Assembly: GCA_011391345.1 (NCBI GenBank)
Contig: JAABQR010000189.1
Location: 1 to 15,419, forward strand
DNA: 15,419 nt
Reading direction: 5' to 3'
Source of the DNA: Methanobacteriota archaeon
GTDB taxonomy: Archaea; Thermoplasmatota; Thermoplasmata; UBA10834
This document shows positions 7,399 to 13,547 of this stretch, in pieces. The notes beneath the pieces are model-generated. The model was not told the origin of the DNA, searched no databases, and saw nothing but the letters and a program-made list of their open reading frames with translations. How positions within the stretch are numbered: position 1 is the stretch's first letter; each line of letters opens with the position of its first letter. The translations under genes were made by a program, and so were the position numbers.

Positions 7399-8409
7399 CT
7401 ACTTCCTCCTCACCCTGAGCCTCTCGGGTATCTCGATCGTGAACCTGCATACCGTGTCTCCCCACAGTATGGACTTCAAGACCTCGGCCTTCAAAGGCTT
7501 GCCGAAGGCCACATCGAAAGGCTTCTTCTCGAACCCGGCGCTACAGTAGCAGAGGTTGCGAGATATCTTCTCCCCTGACATGATCGACTCGCGGGCAAGC
7601 AGGCAGTGGCAACCGTAGTACCTCTTGAGCTTCTTGTCCTTCTCCTTCAGGTATTCGATCGTCATGTAGGGTATCTTCGTGCAGTAGATCTTGTCGCCCC
7701 TGCGCATGCCCCCCGCTATCTCCGGATTCCCCCGGACAAAGTCCAGGACGTCTTCGTCGATCATCTGGTTGAAGAACGGGGTCTTGTCCCTCTTGTGGCC
7801 TTCGAGAAGCTTCACGAACTCCTTCCTGCGCTTCCGGAGATACTCGTCGACGTCCTTCGAGGCCAGGAACATCTTCCTCTCCGCGGTGTAGAGCGTTGAG
7901 GGGCCCGCATGCACGCCAGTGAGCAGCACCTCCCGGGTCTCCTCCTCGCCGAGGCCGGATTCGAGCCGGCCCATGAAATCGCTCGTGGCCTTCGGCATCT
8001 TCTTGGGAGGCGTCCCGATGGGCGGGGGATTGAACTCACCCAGGACCGCGTCGTACCTGCGCTTGCCGTGCTTGCGCTTCACGACCTCGCAGAGGTCGCC
8101 CATGACCTTCGCCCCGTCCAGCGCGTTGAGCAGGGAGAACTCGACATCCCTGTTGTCGATGAACCTCGAGTACCTGAGCAGGCCGATCATGTTCTCGAAC
8201 GTGCTCCCGTCCTCCTTCGCCAGATGGGCCATGAAGGACTTGACGTCGCCCTCGCGTGCGTCCGGGAATCCCCTCTTCGAGCTCCTCTTCTTCAAGAAGG
8301 TCTCGAACTCCTTCACCATCTTGACGTGTGACCTTATGGTCTTCTCCGTCAGGCCCTTCGGGACGCGCCTCGCCTCCTTGATGAACTTCCGGAACCCGGC
8401 CTCGTCCAT
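7399..8409 (-). CDS. Cysteine-rich protein of unknown function with integrase-like N-terminal helices
   Basis: The protein has 336 residues. Residues 1-90 (FRKFIKEARRVPKGLTEKTI through LLRYSRFIDNR) look like the SAM-like core-binding domain of tyrosine recombinases, but there is no recombinase catalytic domain behind it. The C-terminal part has C243, then GCHC (C267, C269), LARESI, CYCSAGFEKKP (C287, C289) and C321 in GDTVCRF, a pattern I associate from memory with an uncharacterised cysteine-rich family (DUF6144-like). The clustered cysteines suggest metal or Fe-S binding (inference). The protein is lysine/arginine-rich, with no signal peptide or membrane segment. ATG 8409 is chosen because AGGAGG lies five bases upstream; an in-frame GTG at 8430 lacks such a site. 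The gene is divergent from the zinc-ribbon/LURP-one gene and convergent with the methyltransferase pair. I cannot assign a function. Confidence 0.8.
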   Translation of the reverse strand: MDEAGFRKFIKEARRVPKGLTEKTIRSHVKMVKEFETFLKKRSSKRGFPDAREGDVKSFMAHLAKEDGSTFENMIGLLRYSRFIDNRDVEFSLLNALDGAKVMGDLCEVVKRKHGKRRYDAVLGEFNPPPIGTPPKKMPKATSDFMGRLESGLGEEETREVLLTGVHAGPSTLYTAERKMFLASKDVDEYLRKRRKEFVKLLEGHKRDKTPFFNQMIDEDVLDFVRGNPEIAGGMRRGDKIYCTKIPYMTIEYLKEKDKKLKRYYGCHCLLARESIMSGEKISRNLCYCSAGFEKKPFDVAFGKPLKAEVLKSILWGDTVCRFTIEIPERLRVRRK

Positions 8410-8414
8410 GGTCT

Positions 8415-8420
8415 CCTCCT
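8415..8420 (-). promoter_or_regulatory. Shine-Dalgarno AGGAGG fixing ATG 8409 of the cysteine-rich protein gene
   Basis: Minus-strand AGGAGG lies five bases before ATG 8409. It falls inside the extra segment that a GTG 8430 start would translate, so it favours the shorter protein. Confidence 0.6.
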
Positions 8421-8472
8421 CGTGAACCACGGAATAACCACGTGCGCCTATCTACTTAGCGACACGGAGGGA

Positions 8473-8478
8473 TTATAC
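8473..8478 (+). promoter_or_regulatory. TATA-like element between divergent genes
   Basis: TTATAC on the plus strand would start a transcript near 8501, about ten bases before ATG 8511. Read on the minus strand the same block is GTATAA and would give a leader of about 40 bases to the cysteine-rich gene. The 101-base divergent gap holds little else that is recognisable apart from weak AT-rich stretches at 8432-8456. Confidence 0.45.
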
Positions 8479-8510
8479 GCATCCAATGGATTCCTGTGAC
8501 GGCAGCTACC

Positions 8511-9209
8511 ATGGCGAATTGTCCTAATTGCGGAGCTCAGATGGTTGAAGGCGGAGCGTTCTGCAGCGGGTGCGGCGCGAGGCTAGGCACCCCGATGGGA
8601 GGACCTCCAACGCCTCCTCCCTCTGCGCCGGGGAACCCGATCTGGTACCAGAACTCCTATCGCATACGGAAGAAGGTCATGGCCATCACGAACCAGTACT
8701 GGATAGAGGATGCCGGCGGCTCGACGCTGGGGTACTCGAAGCAGAAGCTGATCAGGATCAAGGAGAGCATCAGGATATTCACGGACGACTCGATGTCCAG
8801 CGAACTATTCAGGATACAGCAGGAGCAGATCATGGACATGTGGGGCACGTTCGCAGTCGTCGACTCCATGACCGGGGCGGTGGTCGGCAAGATACGCAGG
8901 CAAGCGCTGTCCTCGGGCGTCTTCAAGGACGAGTATCTGCTCCTCGACGCGTACGGTAACGCCGTGGGAAGGGTCGCCGAGCGTGCAGGCAGAGGCCTGG
9001 CGAGGAAGTACATCCCCCTGGGGAACCTCGTACCTGAACAGCTGGTCGTCGAGTTCCACGGACAACAGGTCGCTGAGATAAAGCAGCAGTTCAAGATCAT
9101 AGGGGACATCTGGGAGGTCGACTGCTCGAGAGTGCCGGCGCAGTTCGACAGGCGCACGCTGATATCCGCTATGCTACTCATGGGCATGATCGAGCGGGAC
9201 AGGAAGTGA
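8511..9209 (+). CDS. Zinc-ribbon plus LURP-one-related (tubby-like/scramblase-fold) domain protein
   Basis: The protein has 232 residues. Residues 4-21 form a CPNC...CSGC zinc ribbon (C4, C7, C18, C21), followed by a proline-rich linker (about 28-45). A LURP-one-related (LOR) domain then fills the rest: YRIRKKVMAITNQYWIEDAG, LGYSKQKLIRIKESIRIF, FRIQQEQIMDMWGTFAVVDS, VVGKIRRQALSSGVFKDEYL and the final WEVDC strand. LOR domains share the tubby/phospholipid-scramblase beta-barrel fold; biochemical roles in archaea are undefined, and membrane or lipid association is only an inference. ATG 8511 is used because it fits the TATA element and is directly followed by the zinc ribbon; GTG 8496 would add five residues. 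There is no signal peptide. The next gene on the same strand, 112 bases downstream, encodes a phospholipase C-like protein. Confidence 0.85.
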   Translation: MANCPNCGAQMVEGGAFCSGCGARLGTPMGGPPTPPPSAPGNPIWYQNSYRIRKKVMAITNQYWIEDAGGSTLGYSKQKLIRIKESIRIFTDDSMSSELFRIQQEQIMDMWGTFAVVDSMTGAVVGKIRRQALSSGVFKDEYLLLDAYGNAVGRVAERAGRGLARKYIPLGNLVPEQLVVEFHGQQVAEIKQQFKIIGDIWEVDCSRVPAQFDRRTLISAMLLMGMIERDRK

Positions 9210-9321
9210 CGCTCGGTCCTCGTCAGATGGCTGCGTGGGACGAGAGATGCGACGACGACCCCGGCCCGGTGTCTGAGACGAGCTGTCCAGGTTCGGACAC
9301 CCCTGGCAAAAGGCCTTGAGC

Positions 9322-10521
9322 ATGCTTGACGTTCCCACCATCCACACCATGCGCTCCATCCTCCACCCAGAGTGGGCCCTAGCCTTGACACTCATCATCG
9401 CACTCACGCCCTACTGTGCGTGCGCGTGGAGCAACGGAGGTTACTCCGCCTACCCTGACGACCCTGACTACGGCACCCACGACTGGATCGCGGACATGGC
9501 CCTCGCGCTGCAGTCAGAAGACGCATCGTTCCTGCAGACGACCTATCATACCGACTACCTCCTCGGGACGGAGGCGCCTGACAACCCAGATTTCATAGGA
9601 GACTCGGTCAACCACCATGTCTACTACTACGCATCGGGCACGCTGCAGGACGATGCCAGTGCCGATAGGGCATCTGTCATGTATGACCTGGCACTCGAGA
9701 GGCTGGAATCTGGAGACTTCTCAGTGGCGGCATACTACATCGGGGCGATGACACACTACATCGCCGACGTCGGAGTGTTCGGCCACACGATGGGCGCCTA
9801 CACTGACTGGGGGACCGAGGTGCATCACGCGGATTATGAGGGGGAGTTCGAGACCATGCTCGACACGCTCACGCCGCCATCTGACATCACCCTCGGAGAC
9901 CTGAGCGCGTATGACGTCACGGTCGCGCTCGCGCGCGACATCACATTTGGCGAGAGCGACATACAGGCGAACGTGTGGATGGACACGAACTACGACTGGT
10001 CCGATACGGTCTTCCACGACAGCGCGATGGCATCCCTCTACGGGGCTGTGTCCGCGGTTGCAGCCGCCGTCAACCATCTCATGGTGGAGGCGACGTGTGA
10101 TCTGCCGCCGGAACCCGAGCCGACGGTGCCGACGCCCCCGGAATCGCTCGATGCCTATCTCGACGAGGGGCACGTGACAGTGATGTGGTCCGCGCCGTCG
10201 AGCGACGGGGGCGAGCCGATCATCGAGTACCAGGTGTTCAGAGGGACGGGCGCTAGCGACCTTGTACTCGTCAGCACTGCGTCGAGCCTGATCCAGTCGT
10301 GGACTGATGCTGATGTGGAGAACGGGAAGACCTACGCATATTCAGTCGCTGCGAGGAACTCTGTAGGGTTGAGCGAGTCCTCCGATACGGTCACGGTGAC
10401 TGTCCCGCCCGACAAAGGCTCGTCATTGGTGGTCCCCGCAATCGTATCCGCGTTCATAGCCGCCCTCGCCTCAGGAGGTGCCCTCGTGTGGAGGAAGTCC
10501 CGGAGACGGGGCGAAGGGTGA
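9322..10521 (+). CDS. Exported, membrane-anchored zinc-dependent phospholipase C-like protein with fibronectin III domain
   Basis: The protein has 399 residues. A signal peptide (hydrophobic about 17-34) ends so that W36 would be the mature N-terminus, as in bacterial zinc phospholipase C, where the N-terminal Trp ligates zinc. Further ligand candidates follow in the expected order: H53 (GTHDW), D87 (TEAPDN), H98/H99, H145 and D149 (THYIADVG), H155 (FGHTMG), H168/H169 and E174. The Zn-PLC/S1-P1 nuclease fold therefore seems complete. Residues about 272-362 are a fibronectin type III domain (PESLDAYLDEGHVTVMWSAP to the TVTVTVPP end), then a transmembrane helix (about 369-389) and a basic RKSRRRGEG tail, giving an outward-facing anchored enzyme. 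It likely cleaves phospholipid or phosphodiester bonds. Start uncertain: ATG 9322, TTG 9316 or ATG 9349, the last leaving the most typical short signal peptide. Confidence 0.87.
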   Translation: MLDVPTIHTMRSILHPEWALALTLIIALTPYCACAWSNGGYSAYPDDPDYGTHDWIADMALALQSEDASFLQTTYHTDYLLGTEAPDNPDFIGDSVNHHVYYYASGTLQDDASADRASVMYDLALERLESGDFSVAAYYIGAMTHYIADVGVFGHTMGAYTDWGTEVHHADYEGEFETMLDTLTPPSDITLGDLSAYDVTVALARDITFGESDIQANVWMDTNYDWSDTVFHDSAMASLYGAVSAVAAAVNHLMVEATCDLPPEPEPTVPTPPESLDAYLDEGHVTVMWSAPSSDGGEPIIEYQVFRGTGASDLVLVSTASSLIQSWTDADVENGKTYAYSVAARNSVGLSESSDTVTVTVPPDKGSSLVVPAIVSAFIAALASGGALVWRKSRRRGEG

Positions 10522-10705
10522 CAACGGTTTCATGGGACTATTCGCATTCGTTGGCTTCATGAGCGGCAACAAGCAGCTGTCACCTCCTTCTGGAGAGGGG
10601 TTCGGAATCTCACCCGACCTGATCGAGGTTGGCCCAATCAGCGACTAAACGCTCGCGGGCCTGTTCTTCGTCGCCACCGCGCGTGCATTCCGTGACGCGC
10701 CGACA

Positions 10706-10722
10706 ACCCGATAGCATCGGGT
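10706..10722 (-). terminator. Short perfect hairpin after the double zinc-ribbon gene
   Basis: ACCCGATAGCATCGGGT forms a seven-base-pair stem with a three-base loop, 11 bases beyond the stop of the minus-strand gene. No T-run follows, so termination is only a guess. The rest of the 212-base gap from 10522 shows nothing convincing. Confidence 0.3.
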
Positions 10723-10733
10723 CGCTCGCCTGG

Positions 10734-11378
10734 TCAGCATTCAGGGAGGAAGTCCTTCCTGGACACCGCGAGCAGGAGCAAGCCGACCAGACCCAAGAAC
10801 GACCCCATGAGGAAGCCGACCGCCAGGATCCCGAATATTCCACCCATGATGGCCAACTCGAATCGGGTCTCAGTGAGGGCGAACACGCCGCCCGCGATGG
10901 CCAGAAGGCCAGCGATGAATACCCAAGCCTGTAGTATGACATACTCCGCGACGGCGTCATCCACGGTCCCGCTCCATGGAACGACACCTTCGATAGTGTC
11001 CATCAGGGAGCTGCTCAGGTCCGGGCTGAGCGTCACGACCGACTGACCTATCCCGAGCGCGCCCGCCATCATGATCAGGATCCCAGCCATCACGACTCTG
11101 GCTGACCTGCCTGCGGTCGCAGGCTTCTCGGACCAGTGGACGCACTCGATGGGGGAGACATCCTTCGGGAGGTTGCTGATGATGACATCCCTTGCAGGCC
11201 TCGTGCAGGCGTTGCATATCTCGGCCCCATCGTCCAATGGCTGACCACAGTGCGCGCACACGCGCGAACCAGGCGCCCCAACATGCTCGTGCGACATAGG
11301 TCCGCCGCATATCCGGCACTTGACCGAGCCAAGGGCGTTGACCGTCCCGCAACGAGGGCACTCCACGGAGGTGTTCAT
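10734..11378 (-). CDS. Double zinc-ribbon membrane protein of unknown function
   Basis: The protein has 214 residues. Two zinc ribbons come first: CPRC...CRIC (C7, C10, C21, C24) and CAHC...CNAC (C41, C44, C55, C58). A short linker leads to hydrophobic segments at about 94-116, 148-167, 173-191 and 192-206, suggesting four membrane helices with the ribbons in the cytoplasm. Proteins with this layout are common and mostly uncharacterised in archaea; I recognise no enzyme motif. ATG 11378 is immediately ahead of the first ribbon, and a TATA-like TATTATT centred near 11406 is 28 bases upstream with no Shine-Dalgarno sequence, so a leaderless message is likely. The gene lies 66 bases downstream of the dehydratase gene on the same strand but probably has its own promoter. 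Confidence 0.8.
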   Translation of the reverse strand: MNTSVECPRCGTVNALGSVKCRICGGPMSHEHVGAPGSRVCAHCGQPLDDGAEICNACTRPARDVIISNLPKDVSPIECVHWSEKPATAGRSARVVMAGILIMMAGALGIGQSVVTLSPDLSSSLMDTIEGVVPWSGTVDDAVAEYVILQAWVFIAGLLAIAGGVFALTETRFELAIMGGIFGILAVGFLMGSFLGLVGLLLLAVSRKDFLPEC

Positions 11379-11402
11379 CAGGGTCCCATTGGACAGCGTG
11401 GC

Positions 11403-11409
11403 AATAATA
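11403..11409 (-). promoter_or_regulatory. TATA-like box placed for a leaderless transcript
   Basis: Minus-strand TATTATT is centred near 11406. It predicts a transcript starting within a few bases of ATG 11378, and no ribosome-binding site lies before that ATG. Confidence 0.45.
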
Positions 11410-11444
11410 CCTTTCCGCCGGATACGACCAACACTTACGTACTC

Positions 11445-12404
11445 TCAGGGCTCAGTGATTCCGAGCCGGTCGAGGTCGATGTTGCCGCCCGAGAGCACGA
11501 CCGCCACCTTCTCGCCCTCCCTCAGACTCATCTTCCCCTGCAGGATGGCTGCGATGCCGACCACGGCCGAACCCTCGACGATTTGACGCTCGTTCCTCAT
11601 GAGCCAGATGATGGCGTCTCTGAGTCGCTCCTCCTCGGCGAGCACGATCTCGTCTATCCACTTCAGCGCCAGGTCCAGGTTGAGCTGGGAGATCCCGCCC
11701 GCGAGTCCCTCGCAAATCGTGGGAGGTACGGGCACATCGACCAGCCGCTTCGCCTTGAAGCACTCATGAAGCGTATATGCGGCTGTGGACTGAGCGCCCA
11801 CTATCCTGATACCAGGGTTCACGGTCTTCGTCCAGGCCGCAATACCAGACAGCAGGCCCGCCCCTCCGACCGGGCACGCGATCGTCTCGACATCCGGGAG
11901 GTCCTCGAGTATCTCCAGTCCTACCGTCCCGTGCCCAGCCATCACCTGAAGGTCGTCCGTCCCTGACATGAATGTCTTCCCGCCGCCTTTGGCCAACTCC
12001 TTGCAGTGGGCGAAGGCCTCATCGAAGTAACTCCCGTGGAGCACGACCTCGGCACCTAACGCCTCGCACTTGCTGACCTTGACCTTCGGGGTGTTCGCGG
12101 GTACGCATATCGTCGCGGATATCCCGAGGCTCTGCGCCCCGAGGGCTACCCCGAGCGCCCAGTTGCCCGCGGATGCTGTGATCACGCCCTTCCTCCTCTC
12201 TTCCGAGGAGAGGAGACTCATCCTGTAGAGAGCACCGCGAACCTTGTACGACCCCGTCCTCTGAAGGTTCTCCCATTTCAGGTGGACATCGGCACCCGAG
12301 AGGTCGCTCAGCACCTTCGAACGCGTCAGAGGCGTCCTCTCGATCGCGCCAGCCAGCGCCTTCCGCGCTTTCAGGACATCGACCGCCGTGAAGCTAGAAT
12401 CCAT
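11445..12404 (-). CDS. Threonine dehydratase/serine racemase-family PLP enzyme (fold type II)
   Basis: The protein has 319 residues, the length of single-domain members without an ACT regulatory domain. The PLP lysine is K54 in GSYKVRGA, the substrate loop is SAGNWALG (78-85, usually SAGNHAQG), the phosphate-binding glycine loop is PVGGAGLLSG (178-187), and the C-terminal SGGN is at 305-308. The family dehydrates or isomerises hydroxy amino acids (Thr, Ser, 3-hydroxyaspartate) or racemises serine; the sequence alone does not decide. The W in place of the usual H of the substrate loop is notable. ATG 12404 is chosen because GAGGTG lies eight bases before it; GTG 12413 overlaps the upstream stop as GTGA and is the alternative. 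The gene is directly downstream of, and translationally close to, the reductase gene, so the two probably act on linked substrates. Confidence 0.88.
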   Translation of the reverse strand: MDSSFTAVDVLKARKALAGAIERTPLTRSKVLSDLSGADVHLKWENLQRTGSYKVRGALYRMSLLSSEERRKGVITASAGNWALGVALGAQSLGISATICVPANTPKVKVSKCEALGAEVVLHGSYFDEAFAHCKELAKGGGKTFMSGTDDLQVMAGHGTVGLEILEDLPDVETIACPVGGAGLLSGIAAWTKTVNPGIRIVGAQSTAAYTLHECFKAKRLVDVPVPPTICEGLAGGISQLNLDLALKWIDEIVLAEEERLRDAIIWLMRNERQIVEGSAVVGIAAILQGKMSLREGEKVAVVLSGGNIDLDRLGITEP

Positions 12405-12409
12405 GCAGT

Positions 12410-13408
12410 TCACACCTCGATGTAGAAACCCTTCCCAGACCTCTTCGCCTTCTCGTAGACGAACTGGGAGATCGCCACGTCCTGTATCGCGATACCAGTC
12501 AGGTCGCAGACGGTGACCTCCTTGTCGGACTCCCTGCTAGGCTTCTTCCCGAGAAGGACCTCACCGAGCTCCGCGTGAACGTCGCTCTCGTTGATGCTGC
12601 CGTCCTCGAGAGCGTGATGCACCTCACCGAGCTGGGCGCACTGCCTCAGGCTGTCGACGACGACCTTGTCCGCTCTCGCGAGTATCCTCGTGTCAAGCTC
12701 CTGCTTCCCGGGTTCGTCTGAGCCCATCGCGGTTATGTGCGTCCCACCTGAGATCCAATCGACCTTCACGATAGGCGACGCGCTCATCGTGGCCGTCACC
12801 ACGATCTCGCTGCCCCTGACCGCATCCTCGGCCGTCTTCGCGGGCACGACCTTGACGCCAAGGACCTTCGACATCTCGGAGGCGTATGCCTCAGACTTCT
12901 TGGAATCCCTGCCCCAGACCATGAGCTCATCGAACTTCCTGACCTTGCTCAGGGCGATCATCTGCATGCGGGCCTGTGTGCCCGTTCCGATGACGGCGAC
13001 CTTCGAGACACTCTTCTTCGCGAGGACCTTGGCCGCCACAGCACCCGCTGCAGCTGTCCTAAGATCCGTCAGGAAGCATCTATCGACCTCGAAGCACAGA
13101 GGATGCCCGGTCCTTGAGTCGAACAGGAGCAGCATGCCGTGGCTCGTAGACAGGCCGCGCTTCGGGTTGTCGTAGAACCCGGAGGCGATCTTGACCGTGT
13201 ACGATGATGTCCCTCTCATGTACCCTGGCTTGATGTGTATGTCCCCGTGTCCGTCCGGCACGTTTAGCGCGACGGGGAACGGCACGACCGCCCGGTCGGA
13301 GTTGAAGGCTTTGAAACCTTCCTCGACCGCCGCTATCGCATCATCCATGGTCACAAGTGACTCGATGTCCTCCTTGGTCAGGACCAGCACCTTCGACATT
13401 TCGCCCAT
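12410..13408 (-). CDS. Ornithine cyclodeaminase/alanine dehydrogenase/mu-crystallin-family NAD(P)-dependent enzyme
   Basis: The 332-residue protein has the normal family length. It has the substrate-side strand YTVKIASGF (K73), FLTDLRTAAAGAVAA (112-126), the dinucleotide loop VIGTGTQARMQ (139-149), WGRD (165-168) at the end of the next strand, GSDEPGKQELD (229-239) carrying the catalytic Asp position, and DLTGIAIQDVA (302-312). Family members include archaeal alanine dehydrogenase, ornithine cyclodeaminase, ketimine reductase and iminosuccinate reductase; all work through imine intermediates. Which applies here is open. It is the first gene of a two-gene operon, its stop lying five bases before the next gene's ATG. 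ATG 13408 has GGAGGTG seven bases upstream; ATG 13399 is an in-frame alternative. Confidence 0.9.
   Translation of the reverse strand: MGEMSKVLVLTKEDIESLVTMDDAIAAVEEGFKAFNSDRAVVPFPVALNVPDGHGDIHIKPGYMRGTSSYTVKIASGFYDNPKRGLSTSHGMLLLFDSRTGHPLCFEVDRCFLTDLRTAAAGAVAAKVLAKKSVSKVAVIGTGTQARMQMIALSKVRKFDELMVWGRDSKKSEAYASEMSKVLGVKVVPAKTAEDAVRGSEIVVTATMSASPIVKVDWISGGTHITAMGSDEPGKQELDTRILARADKVVVDSLRQCAQLGEVHHALEDGSINESDVHAELGEVLLGKKPSRESDKEVTVCDLTGIAIQDVAISQFVYEKAKRSGKGFYIEV
12413..12418 (-). promoter_or_regulatory. Shine-Dalgarno GAGGTG overlapping the upstream stop codon
   Basis: Minus-strand GAGGTG lies eight bases before ATG 12404 and includes the last sense codons of the reductase gene, which suggests coupled translation of the pair. 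Confidence 0.55.
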
Positions 13409-13415
13409 GATGTCC

Positions 13416-13422
13416 CACCTCC
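13416..13422 (-). promoter_or_regulatory. Shine-Dalgarno GGAGGTG of the reductase gene
   Basis: GGAGGTG is seven bases before ATG 13408, near-ideal spacing. It supports this ATG over the in-frame ATG at 13399. Confidence 0.65.
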
Positions 13423-13427
13423 ACCGG

Positions 13428-13435
13428 AGTATATC
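13428..13435 (-). promoter_or_regulatory. TATA-like GATATACT upstream of the reductase-dehydratase operon
   Basis: Minus-strand GATATACT follows purine-rich GAAGAG (BRE-like). Its centre is only about 24 bases from ATG 13408, so a transcript from it would start at or just inside that ATG and would lack the Shine-Dalgarno sequence. Confidence 0.4.
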
Positions 13436-13505
13436 CTCTTCGATGGCTGAACGACAGCCCTCGCATTAGACTTTCCGGAGAGTGGGGAGCGTCCCGCGTG
13501 GAAGC

Positions 13506-13511
13506 TATATA
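13506..13511 (+). promoter_or_regulatory. TATA box for the fused peptide permease gene
   Basis: TATATA is in the divergent gap between the reductase operon and the permease gene. The predicted start is near 13535, about 13 bases before ATG 13548. It is too close to the in-frame ATG 13527 to serve that start. Confidence 0.55.
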
Positions 13512-13547
13512 GCGCACACAAGATTCATGTCAAGGGGTTCTGGTAGG

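Noticed and set aside
9284..9299. Hairpin TGTCC-AGGTTC-GGACA between the LURP-one and phospholipase genes
   Set aside because: The stem is only five base pairs with no T-run, expected by chance in GC-rich DNA.
10532..10648. A 38-codon plus-strand ORF (starts MGLFAFVGFMSGNK)
   Set aside because: It has no well-spaced Shine-Dalgarno sequence or TATA, and its codon use is unlike its neighbours. It could be a small protein, but nothing in the sequence supports it beyond an open frame.
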